From positions 1 through 48,024 of the forward strand of contig DYKH01000029.1 of NCBI GenBank assembly GCA_020722685.1: a DNA stretch of 48,024 nucleotides, given 5' to 3'. The number at the start of each line of letters is the position of its first letter. Within the stretch, counting starts at the first letter, position 1. A program made the translations under genes and the position numbers. The notes under the pieces are model-generated. The model was not told the origin of the DNA and made no database searches. It worked only from the letters and a program-made list of their open reading frames with translations. This document shows positions 17,577 to 27,500 of this stretch, piece by piece. The stretch is from Caldithrix sp. (GTDB lineage Bacteria; KSB1; UBA2214; DYKH01).

Positions 17577-18644
17577 ATGAACAATGAGCCGCGAAAGATT
17601 CTGGTCATTCGGCTTAGCTCCATCGGCGACATTCTTTTGACGACGCCTTTGCTTCGATTGCTTAAAAAAAGATTTCCCCAGTCGGAAATTGGTTTTGTCA
17701 TCAAGAAGCAGTTTGTCGATCTGATTCGCACCAACAAGAACGTGGATCGGATTCTCAGCTTTGATTCATCGGCCGGCTTCAGCGACCTCAGGAGAATCAA
17801 ACGGGAGATACGCGAGCTCGGCTACGACTTGGTCATCGACATTCACAAGAATTTTCGCAGTTGTTACTTGCGGAGCGGGTTGCTGAAGGCTAAGGTCGTT
17901 GGGTACAGCAAATATCGATTACGACGATTCCTACTCATAAAACTCGGCTGGAATCTCTATGGCAAGGTCGTTCCGGTGCATCGACGTTACTTGACAAGCG
18001 TGGCGGACCTGGGCATTCGAGACGACGGCGCGGGGCTGGAGTTTTTCTTGGATTTAGCCATTAACGAAAAGGTCGCTGCGGAATTGCGGCGACGGGGGTT
18101 GCGTGCGAACTCCTTGACTATTGGACTTGCCCCTGGAGCGGGTTTTGCCACCAAACGGTGGCTGCCGGAATATTATGCAGAAGTGGCGCGGCGAATGGTC
18201 GCAGAAAAAAGCGCGCAAATCTTGATACTGGGCGGTGAGAATGACTATGCCGTGGCCCGTGAGATCGCCGGGTTAATTGGGAAGCCAGTGGTTGATGTCT
18301 CCGGCCAATTCAGTCTGATGGAAAGCGCCTGCGCTCTGGCACGATGTGATTTGCTGATAACGAACGATACCGGTTTGATGCATCTCGCTACTGCCTTGCA
18401 TATAAGAACCGTCGCCGTGTTCGGTCCGACGACAAAGGAATTCGGTTTTTTCCCGGTCGGCGGGATGGCTCGCGTCGCCGAAAACCTGACGTTAAATTGT
18501 CGACCTTGTTCACCGATGGGTTCCAAGCGTTGTCCGAAAGGGCACTTTCGTTGTATGAAAGATTTACCGCCAGGACGTATTTATCAGCTTGCGACCCAAT
18601 TGCTCGACGATACTGGCTATGATCATGACAAGAAACAAGGGTGA
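17577..18644 (+). CDS. Glycosyltransferase family 9 (heptosyltransferase-like)
   Basis: About 355 residues with the GT9 N-terminal signature RLSSIGDILLTTPLL and C-terminal nucleotide-sugar region LLITNDTGLMHLA and FGPTTKEFGFFP. A Cys-rich tail (CRPCSPMGSKRCP, then CMKDL) is also common in the family. GT9 enzymes transfer heptose to the inner core of lipopolysaccharide, implying an LPS- or LOS-bearing envelope; the exact sugar is not certain. ATG 17577 is chosen with GGAAG (17564-17568) 8 nt upstream; an in-frame TTG at 17553 is an alternative. Confidence 0.88.
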   Translation: MNNEPRKILVIRLSSIGDILLTTPLLRLLKKRFPQSEIGFVIKKQFVDLIRTNKNVDRILSFDSSAGFSDLRRIKREIRELGYDLVIDIHKNFRSCYLRSGLLKAKVVGYSKYRLRRFLLIKLGWNLYGKVVPVHRRYLTSVADLGIRDDGAGLEFFLDLAINEKVAAELRRRGLRANSLTIGLAPGAGFATKRWLPEYYAEVARRMVAEKSAQILILGGENDYAVAREIAGLIGKPVVDVSGQFSLMESACALARCDLLITNDTGLMHLATALHIRTVAVFGPTTKEFGFFPVGGMARVAENLTLNCRPCSPMGSKRCPKGHFRCMKDLPPGRIYQLATQLLDDTGYDHDKKQG

Positions 18645-18687
18645 ACTTAGCACAATTTGTTGTTATCAAGAGGAGACCTAAGACCTG

Positions 18688-19056
18688 TTGGAAGGACGTC
18701 AATTAGCTGAGCGAATAGCAAGCCTGATGCTCGCCAAAAAAGCGGATCAGGTGTTGATTATGGACTTGCACGGCATTACCACGGTGACCGATTTTTTTGT
18801 GCTGGGTTCTGCTGACAGCGAGCTGCAAATCAATGCCATCGTAAAGCACATTGTCGAGCAGCTTGATGAGGAGTCGGTCAGGCCTTGGCACATTGAAGGC
18901 ACCAACGCGTCCTCCTGGGTGCTGCTCGATTTTGTGGACGTGGTGGTGCATCTTTTCAAGCCGGAGACGCGCGCATTTTATGGCTTGGAACGACTCTGGG
19001 GAGACGCAGAATTCATTGAGATAAAGGACGAGAATGAGACCGCCGGATTACCTTAA
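18688..19056 (+). CDS. rsfS: Ribosome silencing factor RsfS
   Basis: RsfS/Iojap family protein of 122 residues that binds ribosomal protein L14 and blocks subunit joining under nutrient limitation. Recognisable stretches are KKADQVLIMDLHGIT, TDFFVLGSADSELQ, WHIEG, WVLLDFVDVVVHLF and FYGLERLWGDAE. The TTG start at 18688 lies 12 nt after AGGAG (18671-18675), a long but workable spacing; no ATG is available. The 3' end overlaps argS by 23 nt. Confidence 0.93.
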   Translation: MEGRQLAERIASLMLAKKADQVLIMDLHGITTVTDFFVLGSADSELQINAIVKHIVEQLDEESVRPWHIEGTNASSWVLLDFVDVVVHLFKPETRAFYGLERLWGDAEFIEIKDENETAGLP

Positions 19057-20686
19057 GCAGAACATAAGAAAAGCTGTGGAGGCTGCCGGGTATCAAATCG
19101 AAAGCCACCGGCTCTTGAATTTAGAACGGCCCAAGCAGGAAGAGTTCGGCGATTTGTCGTCGCCCATCGCCATGGCTTTGAGCAAAACGGCCAAAGAGCC
19201 GGCGCGGCGGATCGCAGAAAAGCTCATCGAAAATCTGGATAGCCATTCAGCCTACATCGAGAAAATCGAGATTGCCGGTCCCGGCTTTATCAATTTCTAT
19301 CTGGCCAAACCCTGTTTGCGGCAAGCGGTTGTCGAGATTCTTGCGGAAGGTGAGGCTTACGGACGAAATGAGTGGGGCAAGGGTACAAGAATCCAGTTTG
19401 AGTTTGTCAGCGCCAATCCCACCGGCCCGCTGAACATCGTCAGCGCCCGCGCGGCAGCCGTGGGCGACGTCCTTTCCAGCTTGCATCAGGCAATGGGATT
19501 CACCGTCGAGCGCGAGTACTATGTCAACGACGCCGGTCGGCAAATTCGTTTGCTGGGAGCATCGCTCAGCGCGCGTTACATGACGGAGTTGGGCAATGAA
19601 GAAGCTTTTCCCGAGGAAGGGTATCACGGCGAGTATCTTCGAGACTTGGCCAAAGAGCTGATCGCCAAGGAAGGGGACAGATACGCCAAGTTGGGAATTC
19701 AGGAACGACAGGCCGCTTTCAGCCGTTTGGCTTTGGAGCACATGCTGAAAAAGCAAAAGGCCAGTTTGGACAGATATGGATTGCGATATGATCGCTGGTT
19801 TCGGGAAAGCTACCTGCGTGAAAACCAGGAGCAGCAAAAGACGCTGGAGCTTTTTGCCCAAAAAGGCTACAGCTACGAACAAGATGGCGCCATTTGGTTT
19901 CGTGCAAGCCAATTCGGCGATGAAAAGGATCGCGTGCTGGTTACCGGCGAAGGCGAACCCACCTATTTCTTGATCGACATCGCCTATCATCAAAACAAGT
20001 ACGCCAGAGGCTTCGACATCGTGCACGACCTCTGGGGGCCGGATCATCACGGCTATGTCGACCGGATGCGCGCGGCAATCGTAGCTTTGGGTCATCCGCC
20101 GGACCGCTTTCAAGTGACCATCATTCAGCAGGTCAATCTCCTGCGCGGCGGGCAAGTAGTCAAGATGTCCAAGCGGGCGGGCGAGATTATCGAGATGGAT
20201 GAGCTGATCGACGAGGTGGGCGTGGACGCAGCGCGCTACTTTTTTATCGACCGCAAAACCACTCAGCCGCTGGATTTTGACATCGATTTGGCCAAGAAAC
20301 AGTCGGATGAAAACCCGGTCTACTACGTGCAGTACGCCTATGCTCGTATTTGCAACATCCTGCGCTTTGCACAGGAAAAAGGCCTACAAATTCCGGAGGG
20401 AGCCGACGCCAGCGCTCTCGATCATCCATTGGAGATGGCCGTTATCAAAAAGTTGATCGATTTTCCCGAGGTCTTGTCCAAGGCGACGCAATTTCTTGAG
20501 CCGCATCGCGTCACCAACTATTTGCATGAATTGGCCACCGTTTTCCATCGCTTCTATCACGATCATCGCGTTGTGACAGATGACGTTCGTCTGACCACCG
20601 CCCGCTTGCTGCTGGCGAAGGCCACCCAGCAAGTGCTGGCAAATGGGCTGAGTCTCTTGGGTATTTCAGCCCCGGAAAACATGTAG
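19034..20686 (+). CDS. argS: Arginyl-tRNA synthetase with a divergent HIGH motif
   Basis: Class I synthetase of 550 residues charging tRNA-Arg. The N-terminal Add1 tRNA-binding domain, the catalytic core, KMSKR (377-381, the KMSKS loop) and the C-terminal anticodon-binding helical domain are all present. Other family landmarks are VSANPTGPL, YYVNDAGRQI, WGPDHHGYV and NPVYYVQYAYARI. The odd point is the ATP-binding HIGH motif: where HVGH is normally found after NPTGPL, this protein has N134-I-V-S137. The gene overlaps rsfS by 23 nt. As no other argS is visible and the reading frame is intact, it is likely the working enzyme. Confidence 0.95.
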   Translation: MRPPDYLKQNIRKAVEAAGYQIESHRLLNLERPKQEEFGDLSSPIAMALSKTAKEPARRIAEKLIENLDSHSAYIEKIEIAGPGFINFYLAKPCLRQAVVEILAEGEAYGRNEWGKGTRIQFEFVSANPTGPLNIVSARAAAVGDVLSSLHQAMGFTVEREYYVNDAGRQIRLLGASLSARYMTELGNEEAFPEEGYHGEYLRDLAKELIAKEGDRYAKLGIQERQAAFSRLALEHMLKKQKASLDRYGLRYDRWFRESYLRENQEQQKTLELFAQKGYSYEQDGAIWFRASQFGDEKDRVLVTGEGEPTYFLIDIAYHQNKYARGFDIVHDLWGPDHHGYVDRMRAAIVALGHPPDRFQVTIIQQVNLLRGGQVVKMSKRAGEIIEMDELIDEVGVDAARYFFIDRKTTQPLDFDIDLAKKQSDENPVYYVQYAYARICNILRFAQEKGLQIPEGADASALDHPLEMAVIKKLIDFPEVLSKATQFLEPHRVTNYLHELATVFHRFYHDHRVVTDDVRLTTARLLLAKATQQVLANGLSLLGISAPENM

Positions 20687-20715
20687 TCGTCACAGGAAAA
20701 GGAGAGGTCGTTTGT

Positions 20716-21642
20716 ATGAGTGTTCTTGTTGTCGGTTCCATGGCCTATGACGCCATTGAAACCCCCCATGCCCAATTGGAAAAGTCTTTGGGTGGCTCAG
20801 CTACCTATTTTGCCGCCGCCGCAAGTTATTTTGCGCCGGTCAATCTCGTCGCTGTCGTCGGCGAAGATTTTGATCGCCACGACATTGACTTTCTGCGAGT
20901 TCAAGGAGTGGACTTGACCGGCTTGACTACCGAGGCAGGCGAAACGTTTCGCTGGAAGGGTAAGTATCTTGACGACATGAATGAGCGGGAGACCATCTAT
21001 ACTCATCTCAACGTCTTCGAGCATTTCAATCCCGTCTTGCCGGACAAGTACAAAGACAGCGAGTTCGTCTTCTTGGCCAATATCGGTCCGGATTTGCAGC
21101 ACAGCGTGATCAGCCAAATTCGCGACCCCAAATTCGTCGCCATGGACACCATGAATTTTTGGATCACGCGAACCTTTGCATCGCTGAAGCGAACGTTGGC
21201 CTTGGTCGATGCATTGCTGATCAACGATTCGGAAGTCAGACTGCTTTCGGGACTAAACAACATTTTTCACGGCGCGCGGCGAATTCAGGAGATGGGGCCG
21301 AAAACCGTTGTCGTGAAGAAGGGTGAGCATGGGGCCATTCTCATCCACGGCGACCAATACTTTGTCTGTCCGGCATTTCCGGTAAAAGATCTCATCGATC
21401 CTACCGGAGCGGGCGATTGTTTTGCCGGCGGATTCATGGGTTATCTGTCCAGCTCCGAAAAAGTAGATGACAATGCCTTGAAAGCCGCGGTGGTTTTTGG
21501 CAGCGCCCTGGCGTCCTTTTGCGTCGAGGATTTTAGCGTCGGCAGACTGAAGGGTCTGACAAAAGGCGACATTGCCGAGCGAGTCGCCAAGCTGCATGAA
21601 ATGACTCACTTCGAGCAAAGTCCGGAATGGATCATCCGTTGA
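20716..21642 (+). CDS. PfkB-family carbohydrate kinase
   Basis: Ribokinase-family kinase of 308 residues. The C-terminal PfkB signature DPTGAGDCFAGGF carries the catalytic base D234 and the anion-hole glycines; the N-terminal LGGSATYFAAAASYF resembles the substrate-binding GG motif. The subgroup with this GSATYF opening is often annotated as sugar kinase or adenosine-kinase-like, so the substrate stays open. A good ribosome binding site (AAAGGAGAGG, about 20697-20706) precedes the ATG. It sits between argS and yjbQ in what looks like one transcript, and overlaps yjbQ by 16 nt. Confidence 0.88.
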   Translation: MSVLVVGSMAYDAIETPHAQLEKSLGGSATYFAAAASYFAPVNLVAVVGEDFDRHDIDFLRVQGVDLTGLTTEAGETFRWKGKYLDDMNERETIYTHLNVFEHFNPVLPDKYKDSEFVFLANIGPDLQHSVISQIRDPKFVAMDTMNFWITRTFASLKRTLALVDALLINDSEVRLLSGLNNIFHGARRIQEMGPKTVVVKKGEHGAILIHGDQYFVCPAFPVKDLIDPTGAGDCFAGGFMGYLSSSEKVDDNALKAAVVFGSALASFCVEDFSVGRLKGLTKGDIAERVAKLHEMTHFEQSPEWIIR

Positions 21643-22058
21643 AAATCGTGACTGATTACATCGCCGTCTCTACGCGGGGCAATACCGATATGATTGACAT
21701 TACCCCGCAAGCGTCCGCGCTGTTGAACAAAACCGGGCTACAGCAAGGCACGGCATTGTTTTTCGTCTCCGGCTCGACGGCCGGCTTGACCACCATCGAA
21801 TTCGAGCCCGGCTTGTTGCAGGATTTGCCGGAAGCGTTCGAAAAAGTAGCCCCAGCCGGCAAACGCTACCACCACGACGCTACCTGGGGCGACGGCAACG
21901 GCTCCGCCCACGTGCGCGCCGCGCTCTTGGGCCCATCCTTGACCGTGCCGTTCAAGGACCGGCGACTGCTTCTGGGAACCTGGCAGCAAATCGTGCTGAT
22001 AGACTTCGATAACCGGCCTCGCCGGCGGGAAATCGTCATGCAGATGACCGGCGAATGA
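21627..22058 (+). CDS. YjbQ-family protein (UPF0047, secondary thiamine-phosphate synthase-like)
   Basis: A 143-residue single-domain protein of the YjbQ family. Conserved parts are GLTTIEFEPGL, HHDATWGDGNGSAHVRAALLG with the conserved His residues, and the C-terminal LGTWQQIVLIDFD. Some family members show weak thiamine-phosphate synthase activity; the true role is unsettled. The ATG at 21627 overlaps the PfkB gene by 16 nt; a TTG at 21639 would be an alternative. Its stop overlaps the ECF ATPase start (ATGA, 22055-22058), so the two are translationally coupled, which hints at a vitamin-related link. Confidence 0.9.
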   Translation: MDHPLKIVTDYIAVSTRGNTDMIDITPQASALLNKTGLQQGTALFFVSGSTAGLTTIEFEPGLLQDLPEAFEKVAPAGKRYHHDATWGDGNGSAHVRAALLGPSLTVPFKDRRLLLGTWQQIVLIDFDNRPRRREIVMQMTGE

Positions 22059-22861
22059 TTTACGTCAATGACATATCATTGAGCTATCCCGCCGAAAACG
22101 GCGGCATCCGGCATGTGCTGCAAGGGGTCAGCCTAAGCATCTCTGAGGGCGAATCCGTCGCCATTATGGGTGCGAACGGCTCCGGCAAAACGACCTTGGC
22201 ACTTTGTCTGAACGGACTTCTCGTTCCCAATGCCGGCTCTGTTACCGTTGATGGCCTGGTGACCAGCGATGTCAAGAGTCTTGGGGCCATTCGCCGTAGC
22301 GTCGGCATGGTTTTCCAGAACCCGGATAATCAGATCGTCTCCGCCACGGTCGAGCGAGAAATCGCCTTTGGCTTGGAGAATATCGGCATGCCATACGAAG
22401 AGATGCACACCGTTGTCGATGAGATGCTGCAAAAATTCGATCTGGAAAAATATCGCCATCGTTCGCCTCATTACCTGTCCGGAGGTGAAAAGCAACGGCT
22501 GGCCTTAGCGGCCGTCTTGGCCATGCGGCCAAAGTACTTGGTGTTGGACGAGCCGACCTCCTTGCTTGATCCGCAAAGCCGGCATGAGATCCTCGAACTG
22601 GTCCGCCGGATGCATCCGCAGCACAACGGTTCATTTCAATCTACCCTCACCACAATCCTGATCACCCAGTTTCCGGAAGAGGCGTTGGTCGCCGATCGGC
22701 TCATCGTTCTCGACAACCGCAGTATTGCAATGGATGACGCTCCGCACGAAATTTTTCTGCGCGCCAAGGAATTGCAGGATATGGGCCTCGAGCCGCCGGT
22801 CAGGTACCGTGTACAAGAGCTGCTGGCGGAATACCTTGAGAGGGAAAGCGTCGCCGTTTAG
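22055..22861 (+). CDS. ECF transporter ATP-binding protein (EcfA/CbiO-like)
   Basis: ABC ATPase of 268 residues. Walker A is GANGSGKTT (K45), the Q loop is VFQNPDNQIVSATVE, the signature is LSGGEKQR, and Walker B is YLVLDEPTSLLDP. The Q-loop sequence FQNPDNQ is diagnostic of the energy-coupling-factor family that powers vitamin and metal uptake through EcfT and interchangeable S components. There is no EcfT or second ATPase next to it. The only S component in the window is at about 29.9 kb. It closes the long operon and is followed by a terminator. Confidence 0.9.
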   Translation: MIYVNDISLSYPAENGGIRHVLQGVSLSISEGESVAIMGANGSGKTTLALCLNGLLVPNAGSVTVDGLVTSDVKSLGAIRRSVGMVFQNPDNQIVSATVEREIAFGLENIGMPYEEMHTVVDEMLQKFDLEKYRHRSPHYLSGGEKQRLALAAVLAMRPKYLVLDEPTSLLDPQSRHEILELVRRMHPQHNGSFQSTLTTILITQFPEEALVADRLIVLDNRSIAMDDAPHEIFLRAKELQDMGLEPPVRYRVQELLAEYLERESVAV

Positions 22862-22888
22862 CCTTGATCATCAGTAAGAGAAAAACCT

Positions 22889-22916
22889 GTGAGGTTTCCA
22901 GAACCTCACCTGTTTT
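22889..22916 (+). terminator. Rho-independent terminator after the ECF ATPase
   Basis: Stem GTGAGGTT (22889-22896) and AACCTCAC (22902-22909) with a 5-nt loop, then a T-rich TGTTTT. It lies 28 nt after the stop and would end the transcript that begins near 14500. Confidence 0.7.
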
Positions 22917-23011
22917 GACTCACGCCAACTCACAAGCTAACCTTATAACGAGTAAATGCTCACCTATCCCTGCGTTCAATTGCTATAGGATGATTTTGAT
23001 AGGAGGTAAGA

Positions 23012-24430
23012 ATGCGCCGTCTTGATGCGTTTGTCGTGCTGCTGTTTGCGTGCTTGTCAGTGAAGGCACAGCCGCCGGCTACCTATTTCCGCTATTTTAC
23101 TGAGCGAACCATGCGGGTGGACTATTTCCACACGGGGACGGCCAAGGAAGAGTATTTCAGCCTGGATCAAGTTTACGAGGAAGGCGTCTGGCCGGGAAGC
23201 AAGAGCAATCTTCTCGATACCCTAAACTTGGGCGAATACTTGGTAAAAGTATTCGACCTAAAAAGCAATCAGTTGATTTTCTCCCGGGGATATGCCACCG
23301 TCTTTGGCGAGTGGCAGACGACAGAAGAAGCCCGGAACGGCATCTACCGGACTTTTCATGAGACGGTAAGATTTCCTTTTCCAAAGAGAACCGTTCAGGT
23401 TGTGGTTGCCGCCCGCAACGAGCAAAACCTTTTTGTCGACAAATTCTACACGGTAGTGGACCCGGGCTCGCGCTTTGTCAATCGCGAGCAAAAAAAATAC
23501 CCCTTTGACGTCAAGCCGCTTCTTAAGAACGGCGATCCGGAAAAAAAGGTCGATCTGCTCATCATCGGCGATGGCTATACCCAAGCGGATTTAGGCAAGT
23601 TTCGCTCGGATGTCAATCGCTATACGCAAACCTTATTTAAGAACCAACCCTTCAAAGACCGCAAGAATGATTTCAATATTTGGATGATCGAAGCAATCTC
23701 GCAGGAATCCGGCATCGATGATCCCCGCGAAAACAAATGGCGCCAGACCGCTTTGGATGCCAGCTATAACGCTTTCGATTCCCAGCGATATGTTTTGACA
23801 TTTTCTAACAAAGAAGTGAGAAACATATCCGCAAACGCGCCCTATGACTATATTTATATTTTGGTCAATACAACGCGCTATGGCGGCGGCGGTATTTTCA
23901 ACGCTTTTGCAACTTGCTACACCGGCGCACAAAATTCCGATCCTGACTGGTGGTCCGACTATGTCTTTGTGCACGAATTCGGCCATCTGTTCGCCGGTTT
24001 GGCGGACGAATACTACACCTCCGACGTCTCCTACTTGGAGTTCTATCCCAAGAACGTCGAGCCGTGGGAACCCAACATCACCCGGCTGCTTGACCCCAAA
24101 CATCCCAAATGGGCGGAATACATAAAGCCAGATACTCCGCTTCCGACTCCTTGGGAGAAAGCCGAATATGATTCTTTGACGGCTGTTTTGCGCAAGCTGT
24201 CGCAAAGTGATGCGAAGGACAAAGAAAAATCCGATCGCATCAGGAAACAGGTACAAAGGCTGTTGGATTCTCAGGCCGGGTTGGTTGGCTGCTTTGAGGG
24301 CGCCGGCTATGCGAGCAAAGGAATTTACCGGCCGGCAAAGGACTGCAAAATGTTTTCCAAAACCCTTGGGCCGTTTTGTCCGGTTTGCGAACACGCCATC
24401 GCCAAGATGATTGATTTCCACAGCCGTTAG
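23012..24430 (+). CDS. Secreted M64-family metallopeptidase (IgA-peptidase-like)
   Basis: A 472-residue exported zinc endopeptidase. A cleavable signal peptide (AFVVLLFACLSVKA) opens the protein; an N-terminal beta-rich domain (about 25-160) is followed by the catalytic domain starting at KVDLLIIGDGYT. The zinc site is H321-E322-x-x-H325 in HEFGHLFAGLADEYY, the M64 metzincin-like motif. A C-terminal Cys-containing segment (VGCFEGAGY, DCKMFS, FCPVCEHAI) completes the family pattern. AGGAGG precedes the ATG closely. It probably acts in the periplasm or outside the cell, degrading proteins; the name IgA peptidase reflects the family founder, not a predicted host target. Confidence 0.88.
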   Translation: MRRLDAFVVLLFACLSVKAQPPATYFRYFTERTMRVDYFHTGTAKEEYFSLDQVYEEGVWPGSKSNLLDTLNLGEYLVKVFDLKSNQLIFSRGYATVFGEWQTTEEARNGIYRTFHETVRFPFPKRTVQVVVAARNEQNLFVDKFYTVVDPGSRFVNREQKKYPFDVKPLLKNGDPEKKVDLLIIGDGYTQADLGKFRSDVNRYTQTLFKNQPFKDRKNDFNIWMIEAISQESGIDDPRENKWRQTALDASYNAFDSQRYVLTFSNKEVRNISANAPYDYIYILVNTTRYGGGGIFNAFATCYTGAQNSDPDWWSDYVFVHEFGHLFAGLADEYYTSDVSYLEFYPKNVEPWEPNITRLLDPKHPKWAEYIKPDTPLPTPWEKAEYDSLTAVLRKLSQSDAKDKEKSDRIRKQVQRLLDSQAGLVGCFEGAGYASKGIYRPAKDCKMFSKTLGPFCPVCEHAIAKMIDFHSR

Positions 24431-24525
24431 AACTCAAGATAGCCCTTAGCGTTTGTTGGTCTCCGTTCCATGAGTGTCATGGTCTCTGACAAACCATATT
24501 CTTGCCATAAGGATTTTGTACTTTT

Positions 24526-27500
24526 ATGCAAATCGAATCCCTAGTCAAGTTGATCGAGCCGAAGGACTTGCAGCAAATACAGGAATCATTCGCATCCAAG
24601 AATGGCTTAGGAATCGTGATTGTAAATGAACAGGGGGTGCCGCTGACCGCAATATCGAACTATTTCTCACTGTCCGACGGATCCGAAGTTGATGACAAAC
24701 GCCTGTTGGACGTCTTGTTGCCAGTTCCGATGGACGTCCATGAATTGGGTTTGGCGGATGGTCGGCCGGTCTTTGCCAGCTTTATGGATGGCCTCATCAT
24801 TCGCGCGGTTTGTCCCATGCTTCTGCAGGGCAAGCTGATCGGTATCATCGTCTTTATCAAGTTGGAAAAGAAGAATGACTATGATCAGTTCGAGCATTGG
24901 GCCCAAGTTCTACGACAAAATCCCATCAATAAAACAACCTCTCTGGCGCTTCTCGATCCCCTACCAAGAACGCCGAGCGACGAAGTCTTGGAAATCATCG
25001 ACGAGATAAAGACGGCCTTTGAGCTGCTATTAGAGGCCGGGATCGACCGAGAAAACACGCTCCACGCTTCTCTCGAATCGCCTCTGCAATTATCCAAAGC
25101 GGCTTCGGGCCACAACGATTGGCAGGGTGGCTTCATTTACACAAACCGTCTCGGCGACATTCAGACTGCCGATAGTGAAGCCGTGTCCTTGCTCGGCTTT
25201 GACAGCGTCAAGGAGATGGTGGGATTGAATTTCTTGAATCACTTTATACTGGAAGCGGAAGATCGTCGGGCCGTTGGAGCCAAGTTAATGCAAGCAGGAA
25301 GAGTGGACTCTTATAGTCTGACCCTGGAACGCAAAGACGGCCATACCTTCGGCGCTGATTTGACGATCCTGCCGCACGAAGTGGCAAACCAGTCCATTGT
25401 CGGCTTTAAGTATGGCATTCAAGCAAGATCTCTCCCGGCAGAAGCATCCGACCCCGCAAACGACGAGCAGTCCGATATCGAAAGGTCACGTTCTGATGCC
25501 CATCAACAAGAAGGGAATTGGGAAACTAACATTGAGGAACTCTTGGCGTTTTGGGGTGATGATTCTGCCGCCAACGAGATGAAGGCTTTACAGCTCGAAG
25601 CGGACATTCTGGATGACCTGGCGGTCAAAGACTCAAGCGCCGAAAACGCGGGCGTGCAAGAGGAGACTTTCTCTGCCGGCGCTCCTGATAAGGACGTTGA
25701 CGAGGCCGAGGATTCATGGCCTGGGATGGCAGACCCGGCTTTCCCGGATGGCCTCAAGTCAAATTCCTCAGAAACTGAAGCCAGGTCGGCGCCTGCCATT
25801 GGTGCAACTTTTCTTACCGATGCGGAGGGACTGGTTCAGCAGGCAAATTATGCGGCTCTCCGACTCTTGGCCATCTCACAGGAAAAAATAATCGGCAAAT
25901 CCATCTTGAGCCTTTTCGCGGGAAAAGATCAGGAGCTTTTGCAAGAACGGATTCGCCTTATTGCCGACGGTAAGAGCCTGCAAGCTGCCCCGCTTTCTGT
26001 GTTCGCCCTGAGTGGCGGTCAGCCGCTGTCGATAACCGTCCGCCGGCTGCCTAACAAGGCAGATTCGACCTTCCAGCTTCTTTGGCTCTTGCAGGCAGAA
26101 AAGGAAGACAGCTCGCTTGTCTCAGAGACTTCACCGGCGCAATTTCGTAACGATGACATGATTGCAAAGGCGTTCGACTGCCATTGGGCGATGATCATCA
26201 GTGATCCTGAGCTTTTCCGGCAGGGAGTTCACCCCGATGCTCCGATCGGTGACTCTATCGTTCCGGCACTGAAAAACCCTTCGTTGGAATCTCTGATAGT
26301 GAACAAAGAGCGGCATGCCGAAGAAAGCTGGAAACGATTTGCCACTGCGTGTCTGAAAGTCTTTGCGACGGGCGAGACAAGACGAGACGTATTGTCGTGG
26401 CACTACGACGCCGACCGCCCGGTACCCCGTTGTTTTCGGCACGTGCTTTTCCCGCTTCTTGAGGGCGGCAAAACAGTCGGTGTACAGGGGCTTTCTACCG
26501 AGCTGACGAGCGCCGAGATGGAGAATCTTGCCGCCGGCGAGGGAGGGGGCGCCGCACAACACTTTCTCCCGGACAGCCACTCGAAATGGAGCGAGGAGGA
26601 AGTACTGCTGCTCCTAAATAATCTGGGCAAGGCGTTCTTGACCATCGAAGCTGACGGCAGAATGATCCCCCATAACGACATTTGCTATGGTATGCTTGGC
26701 TATGACAGAGATGAAAAAGCCCTTGGCGTCATACCTTTCACGCGGCTGGTCAGCGAGGAGGATCGTGAACCAGTTTGGGCAGCTTTGCAGCGTGTCATGA
26801 AAGGTCGCGAAAAAAGCTGCCAACTGACATTTAAGGTGAACAAGCAGGACAAGACACGGATAGAATTGCAGGCGACATTTTGGCCATTGATCAAGAATGC
26901 TCAAGTCACCGGCGTGCAGGCGGTTTTGCAAGAGGCAAGACCGACGGAAGGTCATTCGGCCCCGGCAAGTCGTTTGCAAAAACTTGACGGCCTGGGCGTG
27001 ATTACCGGCGGGATCGCACATGATTTTGGGAACCTGATTACGGAGATTTTTGGCTACACTTCTCTCTTGTTGTTGGAAGAGAACTTGCATGCGAAACATC
27101 GAGAGATCATCATGCACATCCAAAAGGTGGCGCAATGGTCTTCTCAACTTACCCGCCAGCTCCTCTATTTCAGCACGAGTGAAAAGCCCACTTTGATGCC
27201 TGTGCAGCTCAATCGGGTCATCACCCAATCCGTTGATCTGATGAAACACTTTTTCCCGCATAACATTACCATTGATTTGCAGCTTGATGCCGAGCTGGAA
27301 CTGATGATGGGAGACGCCATGCAGTTGCAGCAAGTGGTAAACAATCTCTGTATGAATGCGCGGGATGCCATGCCTGACGGAGGGTTGCTCACCTTGCGGA
27401 CGCTGAATGGCGAACCGGGCGACAAAGCCTTGGCGGAAATGAACGCCGCCAGCGGCAAGAACTATATCGTTTTGCAGGTTGTTGACAACGGCATCGGCAT

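Noticed and set aside
19247..20155. Minus-strand open frame of 302 codons opposite argS
   Set aside because: It is the shadow of the well-conserved synthetase core.
22915..22949. Promoter for the M64 peptidase gene (TTGACT and TATAAC)
   Set aside because: The spacer is 23 nt, too long for a sigma-70 promoter, and the first box overlaps the terminator T run.
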